Part shown: positions 53,054-62,167 of the stretch, piece by piece
How positions within the stretch are numbered: the stretch's first letter is position 1
Layout: the number at the start of each line of letters is the position of its first letter
Assembly (NCBI GenBank): GCA_002747825.1
Contig: PDQQ01000011.1
Span: forward strand, 62,001 to 126,000
DNA length: 64,000 nucleotides
From: Deltaproteobacteria bacterium
GTDB lineage: Bacteria > Desulfobacterota > Desulfobulbia > Desulfobulbales > Desulfocapsaceae
Reading direction: 5' to 3'
The notes under the pieces: model-generated
The model's input: only the letters and a program-made list of their open reading frames with translations
Told to the model about the DNA's origin: nothing
The model's database searches: none
Program-made: the position numbers and the translations under genes

Positions 53054-53623
53054 ATGGCGACTCTTATGCTGGTCACAGGAGGTACGCGCAGTGGAAAAAG
53101 CTCTTTTGCGCTCGACTTCTGTGAAACGGTTTCTACAAAAAAACTTTTTGTTGCAACCTGCCCTGCTGTAGACGATGAGATGACAGCACGTATTCGCCTG
53201 CATCAGCTGCAGAGGCGGAACAAGGGCTGGACAACCAGGGAGACGCCTTTGGCTCTTGCAGAGATATTTCGCCAAGAGGCTCGGTTCTACGACGTGATAC
53301 TGATTGACTGTTTAACCCTGTGGGTGAGCAATCTCTTGTATGAGTCGCAGCGGACATCGGATCCGCTTTCTCCGGAGAGTCTCGTACAGATGACCGAGGA
53401 GTGGTTGCAGAAAGCCCGGCGTTTTCCGCTGCATCTGGTTTGTGTAACAAATGAAGTTGGACTCGGCATAGTTCCTGAAAATGCGCTGGCACGACAATAT
53501 CGAGATCTGGTCGGCCTTGTCAATCAAACGGTGGCCAGGGCCGCCGATGATGTCGTTCTGGTCAGTTGTGGCATTCCACTGTTTTTAAAGAAATCCCCCA
53601 GGAAAGGGGAAGCTCGTTCGTAA
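53054..53623 (+). CDS. cobU: Adenosylcobinamide kinase / adenosylcobinamide-phosphate guanylyltransferase
   Basis: CobU phosphorylates adenosylcobinamide and then links it to GMP. The P-loop GGTRSGKSSFA is near the N-terminus, with the guanylylated His in the R-L-H-Q-L-Q-R-R region (RIRLHQLQRR). The sequence also has IDCLTLWVSNLL and NEVGLGIVPEN, both conserved in the family. Its 189 residues from ATG 53054 are normal; the track GTG 53048 overlaps the cobC stop. AAGGGG lies 7 nt upstream of the ATG. Part of the cobC-U-T-S-D/Q-cbiB cluster. Confidence 0.95.
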   Translation: MATLMLVTGGTRSGKSSFALDFCETVSTKKLFVATCPAVDDEMTARIRLHQLQRRNKGWTTRETPLALAEIFRQEARFYDVILIDCLTLWVSNLLYESQRTSDPLSPESLVQMTEEWLQKARRFPLHLVCVTNEVGLGIVPENALARQYRDLVGLVNQTVARAADDVVLVSCGIPLFLKKSPRKGEARS

Positions 53624-53654
53624 AAAGCGATCCAAGTCATTGGAGGTAGTGTCA

Positions 53655-54722
53655 GTGAGTGTAGTAGAGAGAACCATAAAAAAGATTTATCCCCAGGACA
53701 GCACCTCGCGAGAGATGGCCAGAGAACGTTTGGAAAAGCTGGCTATGCCCCATTGGGCCCTGGGCAGATTAATGGATTTGGCGGTTGACCTGGCCGGTAT
53801 GACAAGAAGCATCGCTCCTGATCTCTCACGAAAAACCATTGTGACGATGGCTGCTGACCATGGGGTTGTTGCCGAAGGGGTCTCAAAATATCCAAGCGCG
53901 GTAACCAGGCAAATGCTGTATAATTTTGTCCGTGGTCAGGCAGGGGTCAACGCTCTTGCAGGTCAGGCGGGAGCCGATGTTGTTATCGTCGATATGGGTG
54001 TTGCTGGAGACCTCACAGAGCTCGTGGCAGCAGGAAAAGTTATCAACAAGAAGGTGGGGTTGGGTACCGGCAATATCGCCCAAGGTCCAGCCATGAGCAA
54101 GGCGATGGCAAGACGGGCCGTTGAATCTGGAATCGATGTGGCCGAGAGTCTCGCTCCAGACACAGACATCTTTGCTACCGGCGATATGGGCATCGGCAAT
54201 ACAACCCCTTCAACGGCGATTGCCGCGGTCTGCACGGGTAAGGATGTGGCACAGCTTGCCGGTAGAGGCACAGGCCTCAACGATCGGCAGCTCAGGCAGA
54301 AGATAGCTGTTATCAAACGGGCTCTCCAGGTGGAGCCAATAGATACAACCGATGCAATAGATATCCTTGCCAAGGTGGGCGGCTTTGAAATTGGTGGTCT
54401 TGCCGGCCTGATTCTGGGGGCTGCCGCCTGTCAAAAGCCTGTGGTCATTGACGGCTTTATATCAACGGCAGCTGCCCTAATTGCCAGCACTCTGGAACCC
54501 TTTGTCAAAGACTATCTGATCTTTTCTCATCGCTCGGTTGAGCCTGGACATCAGGCAATGTATGAGTATCTTGGCTGCAGACAGCCTCTGCTTGATCTGG
54601 GGTTTCGTCTGGGTGAGGGAACGGGGGCCGCCGTTGCTCTGAACCTTGTTGAAGGGGCCGTTTGTATTTTGACCCAGATTGCAACCTTTGAGGAATCGGC
54701 GGTGTCCGGCGCCGATAAATAA
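53655..54722 (+). CDS. cobT: Nicotinate-nucleotide:dimethylbenzimidazole phosphoribosyltransferase
   Basis: CobT activates the lower-ligand base to alpha-ribazole phosphate. The 355-residue protein shows ADHGVVAEGVSKYP, GDMGIGNTTPSTAI and the catalytic Glu region RLGEGTGAAVAL. Lower-ligand choice cannot be predicted. The start is best placed at GTG 53655, eight bases after GGAGG; the track TTG at 53640 lies upstream of that site. cobS starts 5 bp after the stop. Confidence 0.95.
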   Translation: MSVVERTIKKIYPQDSTSREMARERLEKLAMPHWALGRLMDLAVDLAGMTRSIAPDLSRKTIVTMAADHGVVAEGVSKYPSAVTRQMLYNFVRGQAGVNALAGQAGADVVIVDMGVAGDLTELVAAGKVINKKVGLGTGNIAQGPAMSKAMARRAVESGIDVAESLAPDTDIFATGDMGIGNTTPSTAIAAVCTGKDVAQLAGRGTGLNDRQLRQKIAVIKRALQVEPIDTTDAIDILAKVGGFEIGGLAGLILGAAACQKPVVIDGFISTAAALIASTLEPFVKDYLIFSHRSVEPGHQAMYEYLGCRQPLLDLGFRLGEGTGAAVALNLVEGAVCILTQIATFEESAVSGADK

Positions 54723-54727
54723 CAGAC

Positions 54728-55507
54728 GTGCCTGTTCGTAAACAAAATCTGCAGAAGATCCTGTATGAGCAAAGCGTATCTTTGGCCACCGCCTTTCGTT
54801 TTCTCACCCTTCTTCCGTTGCGATTGGGTTGTGCAGACGAGCAGAGGTATTATAGCAAGAGCCTCTGGTATTTTCCTGTGGTTGGTCTGGTCATAGGCCT
54901 TGCCGGAAGCGGGCTTGGAGCCCTTTGTCTGTCGTTTTTCCCTCAACCGGTATCTGCAACGCTTCTCATCGTCTATCTTGCCGGTATCTCAGGTTGTCTG
55001 CATCTGGATGGTCTCTCCGATAGTGGTGATGGTTTGCTGAGTGCCAGGCCGCGGGAGAGAGCTCTGGCAATAATGCGAGACAGCCATGTGGGTGCGATGG
55101 GCGTTATTGCTGTAGTCTTTCTGATTCTGGCAAAGTTCAGTGCCCTGAGTTCAATCGACAAAGAACTGCTGCCGCAGGCGGTTTGTATTATGCCCTTGGC
55201 AGGAAGAGTTGCCATTCTTCTTACCATGGCTGTTTTGCCGTATGCCCGCAGTCAGGAAGGGCTTGGCACCTTATTCTACTCAGGGAATGTGAGATCGGCC
55301 TCTTTTCTCGGGGTTGGCATTTTTCTTTTTTTCCTGCTCCTTTTTACAGGCTCTTCCTCTTTTTTTGTTATCATTATTTGGGGAGTCTTTTTTCTCGTTT
55401 TTAACTGGTCTTGTAAGGTAAAACTTGGTGGAGCCACCGGTGATACGCTCGGAGCCAATTGTGAAATCGCCGAGCTTGCCGTGGCGTTGGGATTTACTCT
55501 TTTTTAG
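54728..55507 (+). CDS. cobS: Adenosylcobinamide-GDP ribazoletransferase (cobalamin synthase)
   Basis: Membrane enzyme that joins adenosylcobinamide-GDP to alpha-ribazole(-phosphate). It has 259 residues with several membrane segments and the acidic active-site motif HLDGLSDSGDGLLSA, plus MRDSHVGAMGVIAV. It starts at GTG 54728, 5 bp after cobT. There is a 123-bp gap before cobD-cobQ, without a hairpin that I can recognise. Confidence 0.95.
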   Translation: MPVRKQNLQKILYEQSVSLATAFRFLTLLPLRLGCADEQRYYSKSLWYFPVVGLVIGLAGSGLGALCLSFFPQPVSATLLIVYLAGISGCLHLDGLSDSGDGLLSARPRERALAIMRDSHVGAMGVIAVVFLILAKFSALSSIDKELLPQAVCIMPLAGRVAILLTMAVLPYARSQEGLGTLFYSGNVRSASFLGVGIFLFFLLLFTGSSSFFVIIIWGVFFLVFNWSCKVKLGGATGDTLGANCEIAELAVALGFTLF

Positions 55508-55630
55508 GCCTGAATTTTTCATAAGCAGAAAATCTTGGCCATCAGAAATATTGGCAGGGCAGATTTCTGCTTGATTTTATTGGAAAAAAGGATCTATAAA
55601 AATATTCAGGTAATCTGACCCTGGGGTGAA

Positions 55631-58201
55631 ATGGAAAAATATCAACATGGTGGAAATATTCATAAGGCGCTCCGGGATTTAGGGAAGACGGTACAGCCAA
55701 TTGTCGATTTTAGTGCCAATATCAATCCGCTCGGGCCACCCGATTGGCTGCGTCCGCTTCTCTCATCCAAACTCTCAGCTCTGATCCATTATCCGGATCC
55801 TGAATGCCGTGGTATGCTCGAGGCTATCGCCCGTCGTCACGATCTTGCCCCTGACACAATAGTTGCAGGTAACGGCACAAGTGAGTTGCTTTTTGCGCTC
55901 CTTGGTCACTGCTCCGGCAGACGGGTTGTTGTTCCTGTTCCCAGCTATATCGACTATATTCGTTCGGCCGAGGTGGCAGAGAAGACGGTTATTCCGGTTC
56001 ATGTACTGGAAAATTGCGGCTTTAAGCTGGATATTGACCTCCTTGAAAAACATATTCAACCTGGAGATCTTGTCCTGCTCGGTGTCCCCAACAACCCAAC
56101 GGGGATACTTCCTGAAAGAGAACAACTGCTCTGTTGTATCAAACGTCATAGAGATGTTGATTTCATCGTTGATGAGGCCTTTCTTGACTTTGTTGAGGGC
56201 TATCCTTCGCTGGCGGGCTGCTCTGAAAACCTCACCACCCTGCACTCGATGACCAAGTTTTATGCGGTACCCGGCCTGCGTGTGGGATTTGCGGTTATGG
56301 CAAAGAAAAAGGCAGAACGCTTGAAAGCACGCCTGCCTCCCTGGTCGGTGAACAGCCTCGCGCAGGCCTTTGCTGAAAAGGCTCTCGCGGATGAATCGTA
56401 CTCAAGGGAAAGTATTGCCGTCTGTACGAGGCTGCGGGAGCAGCTCTCTACAATGCTCTCTACTTTCCAGCAGATACAGGTTTTTGAGGGCTCTGCCAAT
56501 TATCTGTTGATCAAGATCGTTGATAGGAAGGCCGATGAGCTGATCCGTTTCTGTTATCAGCGCGGTATCCTGCTTAGATCCTGTGAGAATTTTGTCGGTC
56601 TTGACCATCGGAAAAATTATCTTCGTATCGCGGTGCGGAAAGAAGAAGAGAACATTCGTCTTCTCTCAATACTAGAGCAGTTTTTTCGTCCTCAGCAGAG
56701 TTCTTTGCCCAGGACCAGAAAAAAAACTCCGGCCATCATGTTTCAGGGAACCTGTTCCGATGCCGGAAAGTCTATCCTTACCACCGCACTCTGCCGGATA
56801 ATGCTGCAGGATGGCATACAGGTTGCGCCGTTTAAGGCACAAAATATGTCTCTGAATTCTTTTGTTACAAAGAAGGGCGAAGAGATGGGCAGGGCCCAGG
56901 TTGTTCAGGCACAGGCGGCAAGACTTGACCCGGACTGCAGGATGAATCCAATCCTGCTCAAACCCAATTCAGAAACCGGCAGTCAGGTGATCGTACAGGG
57001 CAGGCCGGTTGCCAATATGTCGGTCTTGGACTATCACAGGTATAAAGAAAAAGCCTGGTTTTCGGTGCAGCAGAATTATGATCTGCTTGCCGAAGATGTT
57101 GATGCCATTGTGCTTGAAGGGGCTGGCTCTCCCGGCGAGGTAAACCTGAAAAGGCACGATATTGTCAATATGCGTATGGCCAGATACGCGGGGGCTCCCG
57201 TCATCCTTGTCGGCGATATTGACCGTGGCGGCGTCTACGCTTCGTTTGTTGGAATTATGGAGGTCCTCAACGAGTGGGAGCGCAGGCTTGTCGCCGGTTA
57301 TATTGTCAACAAATTTAGAGGCCAAAAATCGCTATTGACCGATGCCCATAGCTATCTGCGCTTTCATACGGGGCGATCGGTCTATGGCGTTGTTCCGTAT
57401 ATCAGCGATCTAAAGATCCCGGAAGAGGATTCGGTGTCTTTTAAAAAGGGCGCCTTTCATTCTTCCAAGAAAGCTGACGGTGTTGAAATTGTTGTCCTTG
57501 ATCTCCCGCATATCTCAAACTTTACCGATATAGAACCGTTACTTGAAGAACCGGATGTAACCATCCGTACTGTCGATGATGTGGCGGAGATAAAAAAGCC
57601 GGATGCAATCATCTTGCCCGGCACAAAAAGTGTGATAGCCGATCTCAGGTTTCTTGTGGAGAAAAATCTTGCCGGGGCGATTCTTCGCCAGTGGGAGGCT
57701 GGCGTCCAGATTATTGGCATCTGCGGTGGCTATCAGATGCTCGGCAAGAGCATTGCCGATCCGTATTGTATAGAAACAGAAGATGCCGTTGAACAGGTTT
57801 GCGGTCTGGCCCTTTTGCCGATAGAGACGGTTATTGAAAAAGAAAAAAAACGTTCACGCAAAACCGGTATCCATATCGCCTCGGGAAAATCGGTCTTTGG
57901 CTATGAAATTCACCACGGGATAAGCACATCCTCTCTCAGACCGGTTCTGCGCTTTAGCGATAATTCTCTCTGCGGGGCCAGCCTTGAGGATAATTCTGTA
58001 TGGGGGATGTATCTGCATGGAATCTTTGATAGTGATACATTCCGACGTTGGTTCGTCGATCAGCTCCGCCTGAGAAAGGGCCTGGCTCCGGTTGGAAAAA
58101 TCCTTACCACCTATGATCTGGAAGCGGCCTTTGACCGTCTTGCTGAGACGGTCAGGCAATCGGTGGACATTGAAAAACTCTACAGCCTGATGCGTCTGTA
58201 A
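55631..58201 (+). CDS. cobD-cobQ: Fused threonine-phosphate decarboxylase (CobD) and cobyric acid synthase (CobQ)
   Basis: Residues 1-355 are CobD, a HisC-like PLP enzyme that decarboxylates threonine phosphate to aminopropanol phosphate: VDFSANINPLGPP, VGVPNNPTG-type loop (LLGVPNNPTG), and the PLP-Lys in LHSMTKFYAVPGLRVGF. Residues 370-856 are CobQ, which amidates four corrin side chains: IMFQGTCSDAGKS and FKAQNMSLNSFVT, LEGAGSPGEVNL, glutaminase Cys in IIGICGGYQMLG and His in GMYLHGIFD. The linker is short (RPQQSSLPRTRKK). The frame is continuous and both parts appear intact. cbiB, which uses both products, starts at the base after the stop codon. Confidence 0.94.
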   Translation: MEKYQHGGNIHKALRDLGKTVQPIVDFSANINPLGPPDWLRPLLSSKLSALIHYPDPECRGMLEAIARRHDLAPDTIVAGNGTSELLFALLGHCSGRRVVVPVPSYIDYIRSAEVAEKTVIPVHVLENCGFKLDIDLLEKHIQPGDLVLLGVPNNPTGILPEREQLLCCIKRHRDVDFIVDEAFLDFVEGYPSLAGCSENLTTLHSMTKFYAVPGLRVGFAVMAKKKAERLKARLPPWSVNSLAQAFAEKALADESYSRESIAVCTRLREQLSTMLSTFQQIQVFEGSANYLLIKIVDRKADELIRFCYQRGILLRSCENFVGLDHRKNYLRIAVRKEEENIRLLSILEQFFRPQQSSLPRTRKKTPAIMFQGTCSDAGKSILTTALCRIMLQDGIQVAPFKAQNMSLNSFVTKKGEEMGRAQVVQAQAARLDPDCRMNPILLKPNSETGSQVIVQGRPVANMSVLDYHRYKEKAWFSVQQNYDLLAEDVDAIVLEGAGSPGEVNLKRHDIVNMRMARYAGAPVILVGDIDRGGVYASFVGIMEVLNEWERRLVAGYIVNKFRGQKSLLTDAHSYLRFHTGRSVYGVVPYISDLKIPEEDSVSFKKGAFHSSKKADGVEIVVLDLPHISNFTDIEPLLEEPDVTIRTVDDVAEIKKPDAIILPGTKSVIADLRFLVEKNLAGAILRQWEAGVQIIGICGGYQMLGKSIADPYCIETEDAVEQVCGLALLPIETVIEKEKKRSRKTGIHIASGKSVFGYEIHHGISTSSLRPVLRFSDNSLCGASLEDNSVWGMYLHGIFDSDTFRRWFVDQLRLRKGLAPVGKILTTYDLEAAFDRLAETVRQSVDIEKLYSLMRL

Positions 58202-59203
58202 ATGTCGTACTCTACCTATTGTCTGCTCATTGTCCTTGCTTTGTGCCTTGATTTTCTGCTCGGGGATCCTCGGTGGTATCCGCATCCTGTCCGGGGCATT
58301 GGCTGGCTGATCGAAAAAACCGAAAGAGTGTTCAGGCGATTCGTTGCAAACGAGCTGGCAGCGGGTTTTGGCCTGGTTGTCACTGTCCTCATTCTGGTTG
58401 CTTTTTTCGTGTATCTGCCTCTGCTCTTTGCCCAGCGTTTCTCCCCCTTTCTTGAATGGGCGTTTGCAGTGGCCCTGATCTACTCGGCTCTATCCACAAA
58501 GGATCTGCTTGTGCACTCCACTACGGTCTTTGAGGCCCTGGAGAATTGTGTTGATATAACACTCTGTCGTCGGAAGGTTGCGATGATGGTTGGGCGTGAT
58601 ACCTCACAGTTGAGCCGGGAGCAGGTCTGTCGGGCCTGCGTGGAATCCGTGGCTGAAAATATGGTGGACGGCTCGACCGCACCACTGTTCTATGCGCTGC
58701 TCGGAGGAGGGGCTGCATCTTTTCTTTCTCTAAGTCCCATTGCAGGTTCAGCCGTGGCAATTTTCGTCTATAAGGCGATCAACACGATGGATTCAATGCT
58801 TGGGTATAAGAATCAAAAGTATCTCTATTTGGGCAGAGTTGCTGCGCGACTTGATGACGTTGTGAATTATATCCCGGCCAGGTTGAGCGCTGTCTGTCTT
58901 GTTGTTTCCGCTGCGCTTCTCGGGCTTGATTGGAGGAGGGCGCTGCGAATATACCTTCGAGACAACGATAATCATTCAAGCCCAAATGCAGGGCATCCCG
59001 AGGCGGCGGTGTCCGGAGCCTTGGGCGTCCAGCTCGGTGGACCTTCCGTCTATTTCGGGAAGGTGATTGAAAAACCATTGATCGGCGATTCCCTCTGCCA
59101 GCTCGAGGCAAGACATATCAGGCAGGCCAACAAACTGGTTGTCGTCGCAGTTTGTATCTTTTGTTTGCTTATTTTAATTATCGGTCGTTTTATTCAAGGG
59201 TAA
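58202..59203 (+). CDS. cbiB: Adenosylcobinamide-phosphate synthase
   Basis: CbiB joins aminopropanol (phosphate) to adenosylcobyric acid. The 333-residue membrane protein shows LDFLLGDPRWYPHPVRGIGWLIE at the N-terminus, SVAENMVDGSTAPLFYALLGG, KAINTMDSMLGYKN and SPNAGHPEAAVSGALGVQLGG, all classical motifs. The ATG directly follows the cobQ TAA, so it is surely coupled. This closes the cobalamin block; the next gene is of a different kind. Confidence 0.96.
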   Translation: MSYSTYCLLIVLALCLDFLLGDPRWYPHPVRGIGWLIEKTERVFRRFVANELAAGFGLVVTVLILVAFFVYLPLLFAQRFSPFLEWAFAVALIYSALSTKDLLVHSTTVFEALENCVDITLCRRKVAMMVGRDTSQLSREQVCRACVESVAENMVDGSTAPLFYALLGGGAASFLSLSPIAGSAVAIFVYKAINTMDSMLGYKNQKYLYLGRVAARLDDVVNYIPARLSAVCLVVSAALLGLDWRRALRIYLRDNDNHSSPNAGHPEAAVSGALGVQLGGPSVYFGKVIEKPLIGDSLCQLEARHIRQANKLVVVAVCIFCLLILIIGRFIQG

Positions 59204-59226
59204 GAGAAGGATTATTTTTTCGTCAA

Positions 59227-60204
59227 ATGCCTGTTTTGCCACAACCCAGTTACCGCCCATGGTTCCCATTCACCAGTGGGCATTTGCAGACCCTGTACCC
59301 GACACTGTGGCGCAGACGGCCAAAGACAAGTCCGAAGCCGGAGCGCATTGAAACAGCAGACGGTGACTTTATCGATCTGGACTGGCATTACAGTGCTGAT
59401 GTCGGCACAAACAGACTTGCCGTTATCAGTCATGGGCTTGAGGGCAACGCTCGAAAGAAATATCCGCTCGGTATGGCAAAAATCTTGAACAGTTACGGCT
59501 GGGACGTGATCTGTTTTAATTTCAGAAGCTGTTCCGGGGAGATGAACCGGCTGCCCCGCTTTTACCATTCTGGGACAACCGATGACCTGCATACGGTTCT
59601 TGATTACGGTCTTGCTGCCGGTAAATATAACGAAGCGGCACTGGTTGGTTTTTCGATTGGCGGTAATCAGACGCTGAAGTATCTTGGAGAAAGACCTTCC
59701 ATCGTGCCGGCAGAGGTTAAAGGAGCTGTTGTCTTTTCTGTACCATGTATGCTTGCTGATTCGGTGGCTGTTATGGATCGTTGGCAGAACCGACTCTATA
59801 TGAAATATTTTATGAGAAGTCTGGTTGAAAAAATGCGCAGCAAGGCGGAATTGTTTCCTGGCTTGATTGATAGCAAAGGCATAGAAAAAATCATCAGTTT
59901 CACTTCGTTTGATGATCGTTATACCGCCCCGCTGCATGGCTTTCGGGATGCGGCTGATTACTATGCCACCTGTTCCTCCCGCCAGTTTCTCTCTTCGATT
60001 ACAATCCCGACCCTGCTGGTACAGGCAAAGGATGATCCGTTCTTGTCTGTGTCCTGCTATCCCTTTTCTGAGGCCGAAGCGAGTGGCTGTCTGTATCTGG
60101 AAGTGCCCAATTCTGGTGGGCATGTTGGCTTTATCGGTAAATGGTCTGAGGTCTATTACTGGTCTGAAACAAGAGCCGCTTCCTTCCTCGCTGAGACGGT
60201 ATAA
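59227..60204 (+). CDS. YheT-like alpha/beta hydrolase
   Basis: A 325-residue hydrolase of the YheT/ABHD1 group, with unknown natural substrate. The nucleophile Ser is in LVGFSIGGNQTLKYLGE. Another Gly-rich oxyanion motif is ISHGLEGNARKKYPLGMAKILNSYGWDVICFNFR. The probable catalytic His is in NSGGHVGFIG. The track ORF starts at 59152 inside cbiB; ATG 59227 gives the family N-terminus PWFPFTSGHLQTLYPTLWRR. The start lies 23 bp after cbiB, so it may be on the same transcript, without evidence for a role in B12. Confidence 0.9.
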   Translation: MPVLPQPSYRPWFPFTSGHLQTLYPTLWRRRPKTSPKPERIETADGDFIDLDWHYSADVGTNRLAVISHGLEGNARKKYPLGMAKILNSYGWDVICFNFRSCSGEMNRLPRFYHSGTTDDLHTVLDYGLAAGKYNEAALVGFSIGGNQTLKYLGERPSIVPAEVKGAVVFSVPCMLADSVAVMDRWQNRLYMKYFMRSLVEKMRSKAELFPGLIDSKGIEKIISFTSFDDRYTAPLHGFRDAADYYATCSSRQFLSSITIPTLLVQAKDDPFLSVSCYPFSEAEASGCLYLEVPNSGGHVGFIGKWSEVYYWSETRAASFLAETV

Positions 60205-60513
60205 AAGAAGATATCTCATTCTTGGCAATCTGTGAGGCCATTGATGCCTTGGTTTTCGAATGTTGTTTTCACAGATATTTAAGAAATATTTAGTAACAGA
60301 CTATTATTGCGATTTTTTATCAGCTCAAATGGTGCCACCTGTGCTGGTCTCTGCTGAGGATTTTACCGCTACACCGAGACAACTTTATCAACTATTCTCT
60401 CAGGAAGGTGTTGACGAGGGAGGTTGAATATGATTTACATAGAACTTGTCTGATGAGCAGACATCTGGCATCGTTCTAGAACGATCATCGGGTCCTTGTA
60501 AACAGAAAGAGAT
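60205..60513. other. Promoter region of the GntR-MBL-TRAP operon
   Basis: 309 bp, no gene. It holds the operator candidate at 60470-60485. AT-rich stretches at 60270-60320 could include the promoter. Confidence 0.4.
60470..60485. promoter_or_regulatory. Probable GntR operator
   Basis: ATCGTTCTAGAACGAT, a perfect 16-bp palindrome, 28 bp before the GntR start codon. Its position suggests autoregulation of the GntR-MBL-TRAP unit. Confidence 0.65.
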
Positions 60514-61239
60514 ATGCCCAGAATCAAAAAGATCAGACTCTGCGATAGTGTCATCGAGGCGGTCAAGGAAATGATAGCAGAGGAGGGGTTCAAGCCGGGA
60601 GACAAATTCTACTCTGAAAATGAGCTGACAAAGCAACTTGGTGTCAGTCGTTCTTCAATACGTGAAGCCGTCAAAATACTGGAGACAACCGGTTTTGTCT
60701 GTGTCCGGCAGGGGAAGGGTATTTTCATAACCGACCGCCAGGGTTTGCGCTTCGAGGAGTTTACAGGCTGGTTGAAAAATAACGAACAGGCGATTCGGGA
60801 TAATTTCGAGGTCAGAATGATTCTTGAATCAAAGGTGGCCCGCTATGCAGCGGCAAAGGCAGATACCGATGATATTTGCAGACTGCAGGAGGCCCATACC
60901 GCCTTTATCAAATACGCCAGAGAAAATGATACCGAGCGGGCAATTGTCTGCGATGGCAGATTTCATCGACGTCTGGCGGCAGCGACCAAAAATGAGACCC
61001 TGCACGTTCTGATGAAGGCAATTACTACCAAACTGCCAACTGGCTGGATTTCAAGTCTCTATACGCCGGGGCGAATGGAAAAGACAATTAACGAACACAG
61101 CGATATTGTCGCTGCAGTAAAAAAGGGAGACGCGGCAGGTGCCGAGAATGCAATGATGCGGCATCTGTTGAATGCGGTACATGACATAAGCTGCCATATA
61201 GAGGCAGAACAGGTCAAACCGGAAGAAGGGGCAGGCTGA
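60514..61239 (+). CDS. GntR-family regulator, FadR subfamily
   Basis: A 241-residue regulator with N-terminal winged HTH (FYSENELTKQLGVSRSSIREAVKILETTGFVCVRQGKGIFI) and the helical FCD ligand domain (FEVRMILESKVARYAA, DGRFHRRLAAATKN, EHSDIVAAVKKGDAAGAENAMMRHL). FCD domains often bind carboxylates through a metal, which fits its position before a TRAP transporter. The MBL-fold gene starts one base after its stop. Confidence 0.93.
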   Translation: MPRIKKIRLCDSVIEAVKEMIAEEGFKPGDKFYSENELTKQLGVSRSSIREAVKILETTGFVCVRQGKGIFITDRQGLRFEEFTGWLKNNEQAIRDNFEVRMILESKVARYAAAKADTDDICRLQEAHTAFIKYARENDTERAIVCDGRFHRRLAAATKNETLHVLMKAITTKLPTGWISSLYTPGRMEKTINEHSDIVAAVKKGDAAGAENAMMRHLLNAVHDISCHIEAEQVKPEEGAG

Positions 61240-61240
61240 C

Positions 61241-62071
61241 ATGACGATAAAGATCACCACTCTTTTAGAAAACAGCCCTGGAGAACATCTGGGCCTGATC
61301 CATGAACACGGGCTCTGTTTTTTTATCGAAACCGACGAATGTAAAATCCTTTTTGATACCGGCCACTCGGACAGTTTTTTGAAAAACGCCGAGCAGTTGA
61401 TGCTGCATCCGAGCCAATCTGATTTTGTGGTGTTGAGCCACGGGCATTACGACCACTCCGGCGGCCTGCGTTTTCTGGTCGAAAAAACAAAAACCTTCAA
61501 ACTATTCGTTGGCCAGGGGTTTTTTGACGAAAAATATGCCTGCAGGGGCAATGCCTGGGAGTTTCTGGGTAATAATTTTGACCGAGACTATCTGGAGAAA
61601 AAAGGGATCGAATATTACGAGGTTGAACCGGGCCGCAGTGAAATAGCACCGGGTATCTCTGTTATCAGCGGTTTTCCACGGATACATGAAGACGAGGTGA
61701 TCAACAAGCGCTTTAAGATAAGGAAAAACGGGGTCTTTACCGATGATAGATTCGATGATGAGGTGTTATTGGCGCTGGACACTCCTCAAGGTTTGATCAT
61801 TCTTCTCGGCTGTTCTCATCCCGGGATGAAAAATATGGTTGATCGTGCAATCGAGCTTACCGGTAAGGATGTGTATGCAATCCTCGGCGGTACGCATCTG
61901 GTGGAGGCCGGCCCTGAAAATTTACAAGAATCCCTGGCCTACCTGGACAGTGATAGTCTGAAAATACTTGGTGTTTCCCACTGCACCGGCTCCAGGGCAA
62001 CAGGTATGCTTGAACAATCCAACGGCCGCTATTATCACAATCGGACCGGAAGTTGTCTTATCCTTGACTAA
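61241..62071 (+). CDS. Metallo-beta-lactamase-fold hydrolase (COG1237-like)
   Basis: A 276-residue zinc enzyme: VVLSHGHYDHSGG (HxHxDH, with Tyr), further His ligands in LLGCSHPGMKNM and GVSHCTG. The layout resembles the 7,8-dihydropterin-6-methyl-aminobenzene phosphate synthase group (COG1237), though the actual substrate is not known. There is a one-base gap from the GntR gene. Its position between regulator and TRAP genes suggests it works on the imported carboxylate or a derivative. Confidence 0.88.
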   Translation: MTIKITTLLENSPGEHLGLIHEHGLCFFIETDECKILFDTGHSDSFLKNAEQLMLHPSQSDFVVLSHGHYDHSGGLRFLVEKTKTFKLFVGQGFFDEKYACRGNAWEFLGNNFDRDYLEKKGIEYYEVEPGRSEIAPGISVISGFPRIHEDEVINKRFKIRKNGVFTDDRFDDEVLLALDTPQGLIILLGCSHPGMKNMVDRAIELTGKDVYAILGGTHLVEAGPENLQESLAYLDSDSLKILGVSHCTGSRATGMLEQSNGRYYHNRTGSCLILD

Positions 62072-62167
62072 GAGAAGGACAGAAGTCTGGTATTATGACC
62101 GTTCAGAAATGGCTCCGAACGGCTCGAAGATACATCGTTTAATTCTACTTTACTGAGGAGGTAAATA

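Noticed and set aside
59212-60228. 338-residue minus ORF opposite the YheT-like gene
   Set aside because: Same length and place as the real gene on the other strand; antisense shadow.
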